Assembly (NCBI GenBank): GCA_013368375.1
Contig: JAACJP010000052.1
Location: 124,001 to 188,000 of the forward strand
DNA: 64,000 nucleotides
Direction of reading: 5' to 3'
Source: Tricholomella constricta
Lineage: Eukaryota; Basidiomycota; Agaricomycetes; Agaricales; Lyophyllaceae
The notes under the pieces are model-generated. The model had not been told where the DNA came from. It did no database searches and saw only the letters and a list, made by a program, of their open reading frames with translations. The first letter of the stretch is position 1; the number at the start of each line of letters is the position of its first letter. Of this stretch, positions 54,203-64,000 are shown piece after piece. The position numbers and the translations under genes are program-made.

Positions 54203-54599
54203 TGTTTCCTGTTCATGTCGACAGCCTACCAGAAATATGGTCTTCATAGGCTTGTGTACGCCTAGTCGGAGAGATTGACAACTACTACCCCTTGTTAGTA
54301 AGTTGAATGGTGTCTTGCGAGTTTTCGAAAACTTGTGGTTGACAGTCTCCCATCGGAACGTCGCGATTGTTGCTTTCGACCATAGGTTCGCCGTATTTCA
54401 ATTTCTGGACGACAGCCGCGGCGTGGCGTATGTATGTAGCTGATTTGGAAATCAAAAACGCACACATGCATGCAATAGATGACTGCAGCATAAACGCAAG
54501 CGCGTGCCACGCAAATCGCTCCTGACGCACACGTAGGCAGGACGGTTAAGCAAAGAACCTATAGACGTAAGTACATACAACAAATGGCAATACAGTCAA

Positions 54600-55442
54600 G
54601 GCATCATCGCCTCCCCACGCCACGATCACGATCCCGAACACGGTCACCGTCTGCAGGCCGTTCACGCCGCGCATTCCCGTCCCACCGCCGGCGGTCGAAC
54701 TCGCGTTCGCGTTCCCGGAAGCCTTCGTCATACGGGCGTCTACCCCCCCTGCGCTCCTCCCGCCCCGTTCGGTCCTTATTGTATGGTGGAGACCTGGAGC
54801 GGCGGCGCGGGGAAAGCGCACGGGGCGCTGAGTGATCGATGCGACGCATGGAGTGGGAGCGTAGCCTCTCCCTCTCCCTCTCGCGTTCAAGTTGTCGTTC
54901 TGGGCGCGGGGTCCTCGATCTCGATCTCGACCTGGACTGGACCTCACGGCCCGGCGGTGCTCCTTCCTAGCGCGCTTCTCCTCCCGCCGGGCATCTTTCC
55001 GACGATGCTTTTCTTCCTTTTCGAGAGCCTTGGCGGTGGAATCTGTTATGGGTTTGGGTTGTGCTGGAGAAGGCGGGCTGACACCGGCAGTGGGACTACC
55101 CGCGGGTGCTACCGTCTTTTTAGTGGGTTCGAATCCCCTGAGCATGGGTGTCAGTGCGATATGGGGGTTGGGAGGATTGGAACGCACAGAGCGACGGCAA
55201 GGGCATCGGCTTCGAATTCCTCAACTTGACGGTTTTCTTCGTCGCGCTCGCGCTCGTGCTGGATCTAGGCTTGGTCACGGTTGTACCGGTGGATGTCCTT
55301 GTTCTTCTACCAACGGCTGGTGTAGTTCTGTGGGGGTGAGGGCGGACTGGGACTGGTAAGAATGCACCTCGCGGTCTTTGTCGGCAGAGACGGCGACCCA
55401 CGCCGGTGTCGCCTCGGACAGGCTCACAACATGTGGTGGGCT
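54600..55442 (-). pseudogene. M3: decayed MMTAG2-type gene copy
   Basis: Shares ATG TTG TGA and the 5' deletion with M2. It keeps RGFEPTKKTVAPAG and EKRARKEHRRAVRS, where M5 has a stop after RARK, but then shifts frame inside the Arg/Ser tail. The tail frame resumes at 54849-54604 (RRRSRSPPYNKDR). Confidence 0.65.
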
Positions 55443-55475
55443 TCACACACACGAATCATGACGATACGACTAAGA

Positions 55476-55926
55476 CTATGGGCCTCCGCTCGTTAGAATA
55501 TCTGATATCTCCCCACCTGAATCCTTGCTGGCCTTCTTCCTGTCGTTGAGAGGTGTGATGTACTTCTTCCGAAGCTCGGAAGGTCCGGCCAAGGTGTTGA
55601 GTTCGAGGACTCGGGAATGGGCGAACGAAGGCGACCAGGTAAGGCTTTGTGAGGATGGCTTCTGCGGACCTCGTCGTACTCGGATTCGTAGTAGTCGTTG
55701 TGACGAGCACGTTTTCATCCCTGCTTGCGGTAATACTGTTGGCGGGCTTGCTCGTTGTGAGGCAAGTACATGGTGTCCAGGGTGTTCTGGTAGATACGGT
55801 CGTTGAAGTCATCGTTGTCGAAGAGGACCTTTGTGGCGTGAAGTCTGGCCTGACACTGTAGTCAACCAGGACGATGTCTTCGGGGACCTGGTTCTTGGGC
55901 AAATGGTAGTCGTATTCGCACATTAG
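55476..55926 (-). pseudogene. C3: retroelement-tail-like segment, longest copy
   Basis: Best preserved: CEYDYHLPKNQVPEDIVLVDY, then in another frame LFDNDDFNDRIYQNTLDTMY, then PIPELNTLAGPSELRKK. The order parallels residues about 2590-2650 of the Gag-Pol frame at 19851-27989. Confidence 0.55.
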
Positions 55927-56028
55927 AATGAGTGTAAGAAAGTCGTGATTGCCGAGTTGCACAATCCACTTACCGTCGACCGTTCACTTCATAACCCCCC
56001 ATCACAACTTTCATTCTTGTCCCACTCC

Positions 56029-56075
56029 ATGTCGAGCAGCATCACTTTCGAGAATGATAAGCCTTACGAGCCGCT
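56029..56075 (+). pseudogene. K4: first 15 codons of a K gene, cut off
   Basis: MSSSITFENDKPYEP and the normal K upstream sequence, then an abrupt change at about 56072 into the region downstream of X2 (matching 45360 on). Confidence 0.8.
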
Positions 56076-56293
56076 GAGGGATGAAAAAATGGAGTGGGCA
56101 CTCTTGGATTACTTATAGGAAAGAATACTGAGATGGCTGATTTTTCAGTGTAACTGTAAGTATGTCAATGGGCGAAATCAGAAATCATTGAGAATTTGGG
56201 TAAACTAAGCACTACATTTGTTGATTACAGTGAAAGAGAGTGAAAGACGGCTCAGTCAACTCAGCTCTGAGCACTCCGAGTTTTTCGGGAGCT

Positions 56294-57786
56294 TTATTTG
56301 GTAACTTCATGCTTGTCGGTGAGTGCATCTTTAATTTTCAAGGCGATAGAAGGTAATGTCCTGAGATCCAACACCATCTGGCATCAACTGAAGGCCTTAT
56401 CAATCTGTGGCGTGACTCACCTGCGGTTGATTCCAGAACATTCAACAGTATTCAACGATTTGATTTTGTTCCACCAAGTAATGTTCACCTCTGGAACTTC
56501 AACTTCGTAGCTATCGGATAAGCTATTAGCGGCCAGTGCGATCCAAGCATATACAGCAAGGATTGGCTCCTCAGTGATTGCGGAGATAAACAAGGTCGTG
56601 TCATCGATGCTATACTCGTCCGATTTGGCGCTGGCCACTGAAGTCTTTCGGTATAAAAGGTACAACAAAGAGCCGTTAGATAACATGGAATATCTAACGC
56701 CGTGGTGCACCATCTGGCACCATACCTGAAATCTAATGTGAGTTTAACTTTGTCATAAAAGCCATGCATGTCACATACCTGTATAAGTATCCGGTCTTCT
56801 GATTTTAACTCTCCAGAGGGTCCTTCTGGCCAGATAAATTGGGTGGCCCAACCAAGAACTTTTTGGATGTCTTTAAGAAACGGACCTGCGACTTGGTCTA
56901 ACGTCTTTGGCAGCAGAGCAGCTTCAGTCTTCATCTCGACTAGGAGCCGTGTGGTTATCTTTGAGTACGTGGGGTGATTTTCCACCACATCTGCATCTGG
57001 AGGGCCAGTGGTCTTGCTGACGAACTCCCGAAGTGCAAAATCTGAAATGTGCGCCGCGCCTTTCATCGAAGACATGAAAAAAGGAAATGTCTGTCTGAAC
57101 TCCTCTGTCTCCGAAAATGCCATGATCTCAGGACATGTGAGATTCGGCGAAGCATCCTTTGCTTTTACATAACGCAAGACCGTTATGGCCGGGTTCAGGT
57201 ACGTTGACCGAAAGATGACCTCGCTATCCTTTTCGGTAAACGTTGCAAGGGGTAGAGTTAACGAAGTGTATTGTGGATCAATACTGGCTGTGAATCGATC
57301 TCCTTTAATTGCGGTGAATACTTTCACCTGCTTTTCCACCAATGGTATAAGCTGATCCACCAAATTCGGGAGAGCAACAATTTGTCGAAGTTCTGGTCCC
57401 GAAAATGCCTCCATCTTCGCTTCCTTTGCGACGTTGGTTGTGCCTTTGCTAGTTGCCATCAAGAACGGTGATCTGGGGGGGCTCGCTCGAAGTGCTTCCA
57501 TGAGCGTGATAACTCCTCCTGGCTCAAGCAGAAGTGGATCCAACCCTGGAGGAGTCGAGGGGCGGGCAACTATTGGTGTGGTTACCTTGGAGGTATGAGG
57601 CGTCATGGCCACCTCATCGTGATGATGATTAGTGTCCTGAACACCATCTACGGGAGCACGGCTAGAAGAAGCTTTATCCGAACCTTGGGAAGGGTGATGA
57701 GGATTGCCTCCCGATGCTTGGTCAGGAGCATTTGTAACAGTCTTAGTCGATTTATTCCTTGTACTGCGTCGGAGATGTGTATCCAT
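56294..57786 (-). CDS. X2: paralog of X1, possible PD-(D/E)xK nuclease-like protein
   Basis: Exons 57786-56779, 56725-56421, 56360-56294 give 459 residues. Same plan as X1: basic Ser/Thr-rich N-terminus (RRSTRNKSTKTV), LRQIVALPNLVDQL, core RLLVEMKTEAALLPKTL, ATQFIWPEG, VWCQMVHHGVRYSMLSNGSLLYLLYR, ILAVYAWIALAANSL. Differences include an insertion ENHPTYSKIT before the E-x-K strand. Both copies keep open frames and splice sites despite roughly a quarter of residues changed, which suggests selection. Divergent partner of K5. Confidence 0.65.
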
Positions 57787-58446
57787 TGTAAGGCAAGTGG
57801 TTTGGTGTTCGAAAGTATCGACAGCGGTAGTTGGGTATTTATATTCAAGTTCAGACCACGCACAGTGGCCACAGCGGTGAACGCTGGCGAACAGCTGGCG
57901 GATTTCACATGTGGCAAACAGTAGAACAACAGACTTACAAAAGGAGGACTGGTCAGAAGATTTGATGGAAGGATGTCGAGCGAGCCATCAACTAGCCAAT
58001 GACTCTTGAAAGCGATTACAGAAAAGTAATGGAACATCATTCAGCCCTGCCCTTAGCTCACTCATTCGGATGAAAAAAGAAATACTTACCTTGTCCTTTT
58101 TGTTGTTCACGTACGCGAAGCGGCCGTCTAAACAACAGAGCTTCCAAGATTATCCGCACACATGTGAACTTGTGATATGTATCCTTCTGTCTAATCCTTT
58201 TGACGAGCTATTCTCGGATCAGAACGTGTCTATTCAGAGGCTCAACACAAGAACTTGGCCAACTTTTGTAGTAATCGGCAAGCACAAACAATAGATAGTA
58301 GTGGTCGCTTGTCGAGATGTGAGAAATGAGAAATGACAGCAAGGAAGACCAATAAAGAATGGGGATATTAGCTCATCACTCAATAACTTATATAAAGCGT
58401 CCTCACTTCAAATCGCCCATTACAATTTTAATTCACGTCGCCCTCC
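57787..58446. promoter_or_regulatory. Bidirectional promoter between X2 and K5
   Basis: 660 bp. TATTTATATT at 57837-57846 faces X2; TATATAAA at 58389-58396 faces K5, about 55 bp before its ATG. Same elements as in the X1/K1 spacer, which is shorter by about 320 bp. Confidence 0.55.
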
Positions 58447-59552
58447 ATGTCGAGCAGCATCACTTTCCAGGAGAACAAGCCTTACGACCCCATCACTCTT
58501 TCCATTTGGGACGACAAGTACGCAGTTCAGGCTCCTATCGTCCTAGAAGATGCAACACTTTTGAAGGATTGCATGTTCATCTACAAGGCAAAAATGAAGT
58601 TTGTCAATGATGCCGCCGGTCAGGCAGCCCCAGAGACGACTATTGTCAAGTTCAGCAGCGGCGACCCTTATCAGATGATGAAAATGGAAAAAGAAGCGAA
58701 TTTCTACGTGGACCATCTTAGGACAACGTATGGTAACGGTGTCCCGACGTTCTACGGCCTCTACAAGGGAGACTATAGTAGGAAGGATCGCCGTGGCAAG
58801 CTACACACTGGGAAGTGCGCCTGTCTCGTCCTACAATATTGCGGAGAACCGCTTGGTATCGCGATGTTCAAGCAACTAGAGAATGACCGGCCATTCAGGT
58901 GTGTCGTCCGTATTGTTAGTCATTGTTACGCCGTTTATGTTGCTTACGGAGGATAACAAAGGCAAAAGCTCGTTAAGCTCTTTGAGAGATTGCACATCCA
59001 GCTGGGCATCTGGCACCGCGACTTGTATCCTTATGACGTCTTGAACAAGGACGGCGTGCCTTTTATCATCGATTTTTCCAATGCATTGTTCCATAAATGC
59101 GAAATTTCTGTTGCCATCGTGGAAGGCGAGGTGGAGCCGTCACCAGACTTGATTCCTTGCCCAGAGTTTTCAGGGTTTCTGGACGCCCTCGATACCTGGT
59201 GGCTTCCCAGTATGTGGTTCTACGAAAAATTCTTTCCAATATAATCTGATGAGAACACCTCCTACCTTTAGCTGTAACGGTGTGGCATCGTGCCCTCTAT
59301 GTCACAAATGACAGGGTCGACAGTGCAGCCTATATTTTTGAGCGAATACGCCTTGACAGGCGTCTCCGTAAGGACGGATTGACAGACGAAGATTTTTGGA
59401 ATGAGGCCGTCGTTGCTTGGAAGACGATACATTCTCACTGGGCAAAGTATCACCCAAAAGACTCGACCATCCCTCGTCTAGGAATCACGGACTATGAGGA
59501 ATACTTGGCACAGAAAGACGACAGGAATAATGCACCGGCCAAAGCTGGGTAG
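58447..59552 (+). CDS. Kinase-like protein K5
   Basis: Exons 58447-58898, 58962-59209, 59272-59552 give 326 residues. Motifs IVKF, MEKEANFYVDHL, IWHRDLYPYDVLN, FIIDFSNA all present. Ends KDDRNNAPAKAG like K1, while most of the body matches K3, which suggests past gene conversion between copies. TATA-bearing promoter shared with X2. Confidence 0.8.
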
Positions 59553-59945
59553 TGCTCTCTGTTCATGTCGACAGCCTGCTGGAAATATGATCTTCATAGG
59601 CTTGTGTATGCCTAGTTGAAACTGTTAATGAATACCTGTTGTTAGTATCCTGTGAGTTGAATTGTGCTTTGCGTTGGCGGTCTCTCATTGGCGTCGCGAT
59701 TGTTGGTGGTCGACCATGAGCTCACGGGAGTTCGATTTTCGGAGCGCTTGCCGCGACTGGCGTAGCCAAGACAGGATGACATATAAGGTACAGCCAGAGT
59801 ACATTTTGATTTGGAAATCAAAGACGCACACTTGCATACGCAAGCGCGTGCAACGCAACTCGCTCCTGACGCACATGCAGAGAGTACGGTAAGCAAAGCT
59901 CCTGTAGACGTAAGTACATACAACAAATGCAATACAGTCGAGGCA

Positions 59946-60284
59946 TCATCGCCTCCCCATGCCACGATCACGATCCCGAACGCGGTCGCCGTCTGCAGGC
60001 CGTTCGCGCCGCGCATTTCCGTCCCACCGCCGGCGGTCGAACTCGCGTTCGCGTTCCCGGAAGCCTTCGTCGTACGGGCGTCTATCCTCCCTGCGCTCCT
60101 CCCGCCCCATCCGGTCCTTGTTGTATGGTGGCGACCTGGAGCGGTGGCGCGGGGAAAGCGCACGGGGCGCTGAGTGATCGATGCAGCGCGGGGAGCGGGA
60201 GCGTAGTCTCTCCCTCTCGTGTTCTCGTTCTGGGCGCGGGGTCCTCGATCTGGACCTAGACGTGGACCTCACGGCCCGGCGGTG
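59946..60284 (-). pseudogene. Arg/Ser-rich tail of M5, in frame after the stop codon
   Basis: 113 codons without a stop, in register with M5, encoding STSRSRSRTPRPERE, SPRHRSRSPPYNKDR and similar repeats. This is the expected C-terminal SR-like tail of the MMTAG2-type protein. Confidence 0.65.
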
Positions 60285-60800
60285 CTACTTCCTAGCCCGC
60301 TTCTCCTCCCGCCGGGCTTCTTTCCGACGACGCTTTTCTTCCTTTTCGAGAGCCTTGGCGGTGGAATCTGTCATGGGTTTGGGTTGTGCTGGAGAGGGCG
60401 GGCTGGCACCGGCAGTGGGACTACCGGCGGGTGCTATTGTCTTTTTAGCAGGCTCGAATCCCCTGGGTATGGGTGTTAGTATGATATGGGTTGGGTGGAT
60501 TTGAACGCACAGAGCGACGGCAAGGGCATCGGCTTCAAGTTCCTTGACTTTACGGATTTCCTCGTCGCGCTCGTGCTGGGTCTGGGCTTGGTCTCGATTG
60601 TACCAGTGGACGTCCTTGTTCTTCTGCCAGCGACCGGTGGGGGCGTTGATGCTGTGGCCGAGGTAGTTCTGTGGGAATGAGAATTAGCTGAGACTGGGAC
60701 TGAGAGTAGAACACACCTCGCGGTCTTTGTCGGCAGAGACGTCGGCCCACTTGAATTCAGCTTGACCACCGCGGGTACCGCCTCGGACGGGCTCAAACAT
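60285..60800 (-). CDS. M5: MMTAG2-type protein (kinase phosphorylation domain), truncated by a stop
   Basis: Exons 60800-60717, 60668-60511, 60462-60285 give 139 residues. The conserved N-terminus is complete: MFEPVRGGTRGGQAEFKW, DKDRENYLGHSINAPTGRW, WYNRDQ, EEIRKVKELEADALAVALG. This matches the eukaryotic MMTAG2/C1orf35 family, nuclear proteins of unclear role. The frame stops at TAG after RARK, where M3 has GAG. The Arg/Ser-rich tail usual for the family continues in the same frame after the stop. The truncated product may still be made. Confidence 0.75.
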
Positions 60801-61045
60801 GATGGTTGGTGGTGGTGGAAGAGAAGCGAGCACGTGGGCTGACGGACATCAACTGAGACTGCGCACGAAACCGAGTCGACACGAAACCACGACGACACGA
60901 CTACGACTATGGGCGTTCTCGACAAGATAACTGACCTCGCAGCACGCTTCTCTCCACCCAAATCCTTGAAACCACATGCACTATCAGAATCCCACAAGGT
61001 AAAATGTGGCCGTTGAACGGCAAGACCAAGTTCTGTTAGTGTCCC

Positions 61046-61514
61046 CAGGACCCCGGCATATGCCTATATATGTTCGATCCGACTGCGGACACATCTGGGT
61101 CTGAAAACGGGCCCATGTCCGATCCAAAGTAGCGTACATATGAGCATTTTTCCAAGGTAGGTCCGATCCAAAAAAGGACATATACATCATCAAGTGGGAG
61201 GTCCTGTCCAGTTGCGGACATTTTTGCTGGTACATATTGCACTTTGTGGGTACTCCGTCGCGGTAAATGTTCGATCCCAGCGCGGACACTGGGTATTTGA
61301 TCCTCTCTGCGGACACACTCGATGTTCGATCTATACGGACGCCCATAGTCGCCAGCTATGTCTGATCCTTGTTGCGGACACTTTTGACTTGGATGATGAG
61401 GTCCGATCCTAGTGCGTACACTACGTACCCAAAATAGTCCAAAATGTTGCGGACACTTTTGTTCAAATCTGATGATTTAGGATCGGACCTATATAGGCAT
61501 ATGCCGGGGTCCTG
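61046..61514. mobile_element. 469-bp MITE with 25-bp terminal inverted repeats and internal degenerate repeats
   Basis: Left end (61046 on) and the reverse complement of the right end (61490-61514) share a 25-base stretch starting CAGGACCCCGGCATATGCC. TGTCCC flanks both sides (61040-61045 and 61515-61520) as a 6-bp target duplication. The interior has about ten degenerate copies of a GTTCGATCC...GCGGACAC word in one orientation. No coding capacity. Confidence 0.75.
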
Positions 61515-61599
61515 TGTCCCCACCCTTCAACAACTTCACCATCGCTTCCACTACTACCCTGCGTCTGCATGCTCCCTGACCTCATCTGCAGCTGCTTCT

Positions 61600-62349
61600 T
61601 CATCTTCTCCTTCACCTCCGTCATTGACGTTGTTGCCGCCACCGCCTCACCAACCCCAACCCTCTCCAACACCCTCCCAATCTACAGCATCTCAAGGATC
61701 TCCACATCGCTGCTCACCTGCAGAGCTGTCCGCATCAGCGCCCGCAAATCCGCACTGTCCTTTGCTGCATCCACTGTGTTCTGGTTCGCGTGCAGCGTCT
61801 TGAGCGCCGGCAAGATCTGTGATTCGCGGAGACGGGACGGAGACGCCGCCATCACCGTCTTCTCCATCTCCATCGGCGGCGGCGGAGCCACCACCAGAAC
61901 GACATCTTCGCAATCTCCTCCAGAATCCGCTGCGTGACCTCGGCCCGTCGCGAATCGACCGCGTGCATCTGCTTGAGGATGCGCGCCTGGATCCTGAAAC
62001 CAAGCATGCGCAGCGCAGCGGTCAGCATGTCGTCGCACGCACGGATGCGCACTAGGATCTCGTCGTATTTGATGTACTGCTTCAGGAACTGCCAGTGCAC
62101 CTGTTTCTGGAGGAACCTGTGCACTTCCGCGAAGGATCTACGGCGGGGTAAGTAGGCGTTTTGCTTTCCGTAGTTAATTGTGCATGCACTCGGTGAGATT
62201 TTCGATGGGTGCGGCGAGCTCGACAGCGACGGTATTGCCTGCTTCGCTGATCTCTTTGCGCAGAGAGGAATGTCGGCGCACCGCTCCGTGAGGCGCAGGC
62301 ACGCGAGCCGTTCGTCTGTATAACTGTAATTAGTGCACCCGCAGTACAT
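61600..62349 (-). pseudogene. Decayed MLKL-like N-terminal helical domain (TKL-kinase associated type)
   Basis: Minus-strand pieces LACLRLTERCADI, YGKQNAYLPRRRSFAEVHRFLQKQVHW, FLKQYIKYDEILVRIRACDDMLTAALRMLGFRIQARI, RRAEVTQRILEEIAK, then in another frame DVVLVVAPPPPMEMEK and ADLRALMRTALQVSSDVEILEML. In Agaricomycetes this succession is the N-terminal helical bundle, related to MLKL/HeLo-type domains, of many kinase-like and signalling proteins. A frame change at about 61912 and a TAG at 61682-61684 (where CAG would continue EMLQIGRVLERVGVG) break it. The MITE lies just beyond. Confidence 0.6.
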
Positions 62350-64000
62350 TGTCGTGTGTGTTGTCCGGCAACGGCTGCATCGTTCACTCAGGTTAGCCTT
62401 AATTTAACTCAAATCTATCAACTCTTACAGTATATACGTAGATGGCTGTTGATTCACCTTGGGAATTAGGACATTGTGTCTATAATATGCGATGTTACAC
62501 ACAGTGTCGTGAGTTGGGTAAAGTAGTCTACCAGGGCAGTGATTGCCCATCTGTTCTCAGCCGACGCGCCACGGCTCTGCTGCATATCCTTCTGGACACC
62601 CCCGCCCCAGCTCAAGTGCAGGTGATGGCGACAGCGAGGAAAAGGTGTCCCACTCATTTTCAGCAGCAGCATCAGCGGAGGCGGAGGTAGAGGCGGGCGG
62701 ACTTGACGCCCCCTTCTCGTCCCCCTTTCCCTTTCAGCCCCGCAGAGCCCTAGACGACGACGCCGCTGCCACTGAATCGGGCACGGGCAGGACGAGCGAG
62801 ACGAGGGAGAGACGCACGGAGGGCAAGGCTGTTAGCAGCGGCGGTGATTGGGCTGGTGGAGGAAGTAGTTGGTATTTGGGCATGTGGTGGTGGGTAAAGC
62901 GGTAGCGGTGCGCCGTCCACACGCATGGGCTGCAGTGTCCGTGTCACGGCTGGGTCTGGCGAAGCGCCTGCTGCTGCTGCTGCTGATGTCGTCGTCGTGG
63001 CCTGCGGGGATGGCGATCTCGACCTTGGTGGTTGTGGTGGTAGTTGTGGAGGCGCTACAGATGAAAGGCAGTGTTGATGTTAGCATTAGCGAGACAGCAT
63101 GACAAGAGAACGCACCTTGCTTGCGCACTGGTTCTGGTGCAGGTGCGAGTTCTGCTACGGGTGCGACGCAAGCGACACTGACAGCCTCCTTGGGCACCTC
63201 GGCCTCGTGCTGAATCCAGGCCTTACGCATCATAAGCGGGATCCTATGCTCTGTCTCCCTCTTCGTATCCTTGTCTTTGAGCATGGGGCTGCAACGGAAC
63301 GTGATAAGTCGGCGGGGGAGGACACCCTGCCAAGACAAACACGAACCTCTTCAATGTCGTATCACCTCCTCGTCTGTCCACATGCCCAGCCCGCGCTCAG
63401 GCTCTTCTCGTTCATCTCCTCCGGGTCCACAGCTACGTTCCCCATCTTCCCCTTCCCCTTAGACCGAGAGAATTAATGAAAGGCTTTCATCATACAATGT
63501 GGGTGAACTCACAGCACCATTCAATGCTAACTGTTCGCGCGTCTAGCTCGAATCCCATCTGTCCTCCTCCTCCTTCTCTACACCACCCTTCTTCTTCTTC
63601 TCATCCATGAAGAACTTGTACCCTTGGATCTCCCGTCATGATGACGGCCACGGGTTTCGTGGTATGCGTAGTATGCAGAGCGCCGGTCTCGAGGTTCTTC
63701 GTCTGCTCCGTGTTGCCGTGTTTCGCCATGATGAGCAAGACATTTCCTGCCTCCTTTGCAACCCTGTAGAGAGTCCTCATGGCAGCGTTAATTTTGGAGA
63801 TGGAATCGACAATGTTGGTGGTGTCCCCTGCCTCGACTGCTTTGCCTTCGAGCCTGGGCTGCATCGTAACACCTCAAATGTACGCTATTGACATGGAGAT
63901 AAGACATGAGAAATGGTCGTGAAAATAAATGATTGAGCTTACATCAAGCAGATTTTGTTCTTCACATTAGATCTATGGGCACCTTGTATGAGTTGCGCAA
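62350..64000 (-). other. Right-edge region with unresolved minus-strand coding pieces
   Basis: Possible exons: 63864-63601 (LEGKAVEAGDTTNIVDSISK, MRTLYRVAKEAGNVLLIMAKHG), a short YKFFMDEKKKKGG piece near 63610-63545, and 63338-62832 (LKDKDTKRETEHRIPLMMRKAW, then Thr/Ser-rich low complexity). The first has good helical character and may belong to a conserved gene that continues beyond 64000. I do not recognise it and could not join the pieces. Confidence 0.35.

Larger units (their letters stand above)
47402..56075. repeat. Tandem array of K-M-C units (about 2.8-2.9 kb each)
   Basis: K genes start at 47402, 50312, 53087 and 56029 (the last truncated). Each of the first three is followed by a minus-strand decayed M gene and a minus-strand C segment. 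Spacing is 2,910, 2,775 and 2,942 bp. Confidence 0.82.

Noticed and set aside
1..64000. CRISPR arrays, bacterial operons, rRNA or tRNA genes
   Set aside because: Not seen. The repeats present are LTR blocks, gene duplications, intron units and a MITE; no cloverleaf was recognised by eye, though a tRNA scan was not possible.

Overview
The window is nuclear DNA of a filamentous basidiomycete, very probably a mushroom-forming Agaricomycete. The evidence is genes split by many 47-65 nt GT-AG introns, families known mainly from Agaricomycetes (Cys-rich PARP-like proteins, DUF6534 membrane proteins, MLKL-like N-terminal domains), a Ty3/gypsy chromovirus, and a Plavaka-like transposase tail. Family names come from remembered motifs; no search was run.

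Layout. (1) 1-9.6 kb: an ADP-ribose island. It holds a damaged PARP-like 3' end at the left edge, an intact nine-exon PARP-like gene (2020-3571), a NADAR-domain gene (4005-4938), a decayed PARP-like gene of another subtype (about 5487-6804), and a second intact nine-exon PARP-like gene (8030-9594) that is a duplicate of the first, promoter included. (2) 10.5-28.4 kb: a 17.9-kb composite of one Ty3/gypsy element. One 5-bp target duplication (CCTTT) flanks the whole block, which sits inside codon 5 of a Fic-domain gene. Its right half carries a single 2.7-kilo-residue Gag-Pol reading frame and a 3' LTR. Its left half is a mosaic of near-identical direct and inverted pieces of the same element, begins with a 210-bp LTR palindrome, and is interrupted by a 3.0-kb DNA transposon. 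(3) 28.4-32.2 kb: the rest of that Fic gene and a convergent, intact Fic paralog. (4) 34-45 kb: ordinary host genes (DUF6534-type membrane protein, SH3 protein, a GPI-type secreted protein, the OLA1/YchF ATPase) plus one divergent kinase-like gene. One OLA1 intron is a tandem array of four introns separated by zero-length exons, each holding a structured RNA-like repeat with C/D-like boxes. (5) 45.5-60.8 kb: a segmental-duplication array. Two divergent pairs join a nuclease-like gene (called X here) to a small kinase-like gene (K). The K gene is repeated with two decayed passengers: copies of an MMTAG2-type gene (M) and a segment resembling the end of the retroelement polyprotein (C). (6) 61-64 kb: a 469-bp MITE, a decayed MLKL-like N-terminal domain, and unresolved coding pieces at the right edge.

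Common thread. Transferases that modify macromolecules with NAD or ATP (PARP, Fic), a candidate ADP-ribosyl hydrolase (NADAR), nuclease-like and kinase-like proteins and a necrosis-type helical domain lie together in a transposon-rich, duplicating region. This looks like a fungal conflict or immunity gene island. That functional reading is inference. The best candidate for an undescribed system is the PARP/NADAR/Fic neighbourhood; the best structural novelties are the mosaic provirus and the OLA1 intron array.
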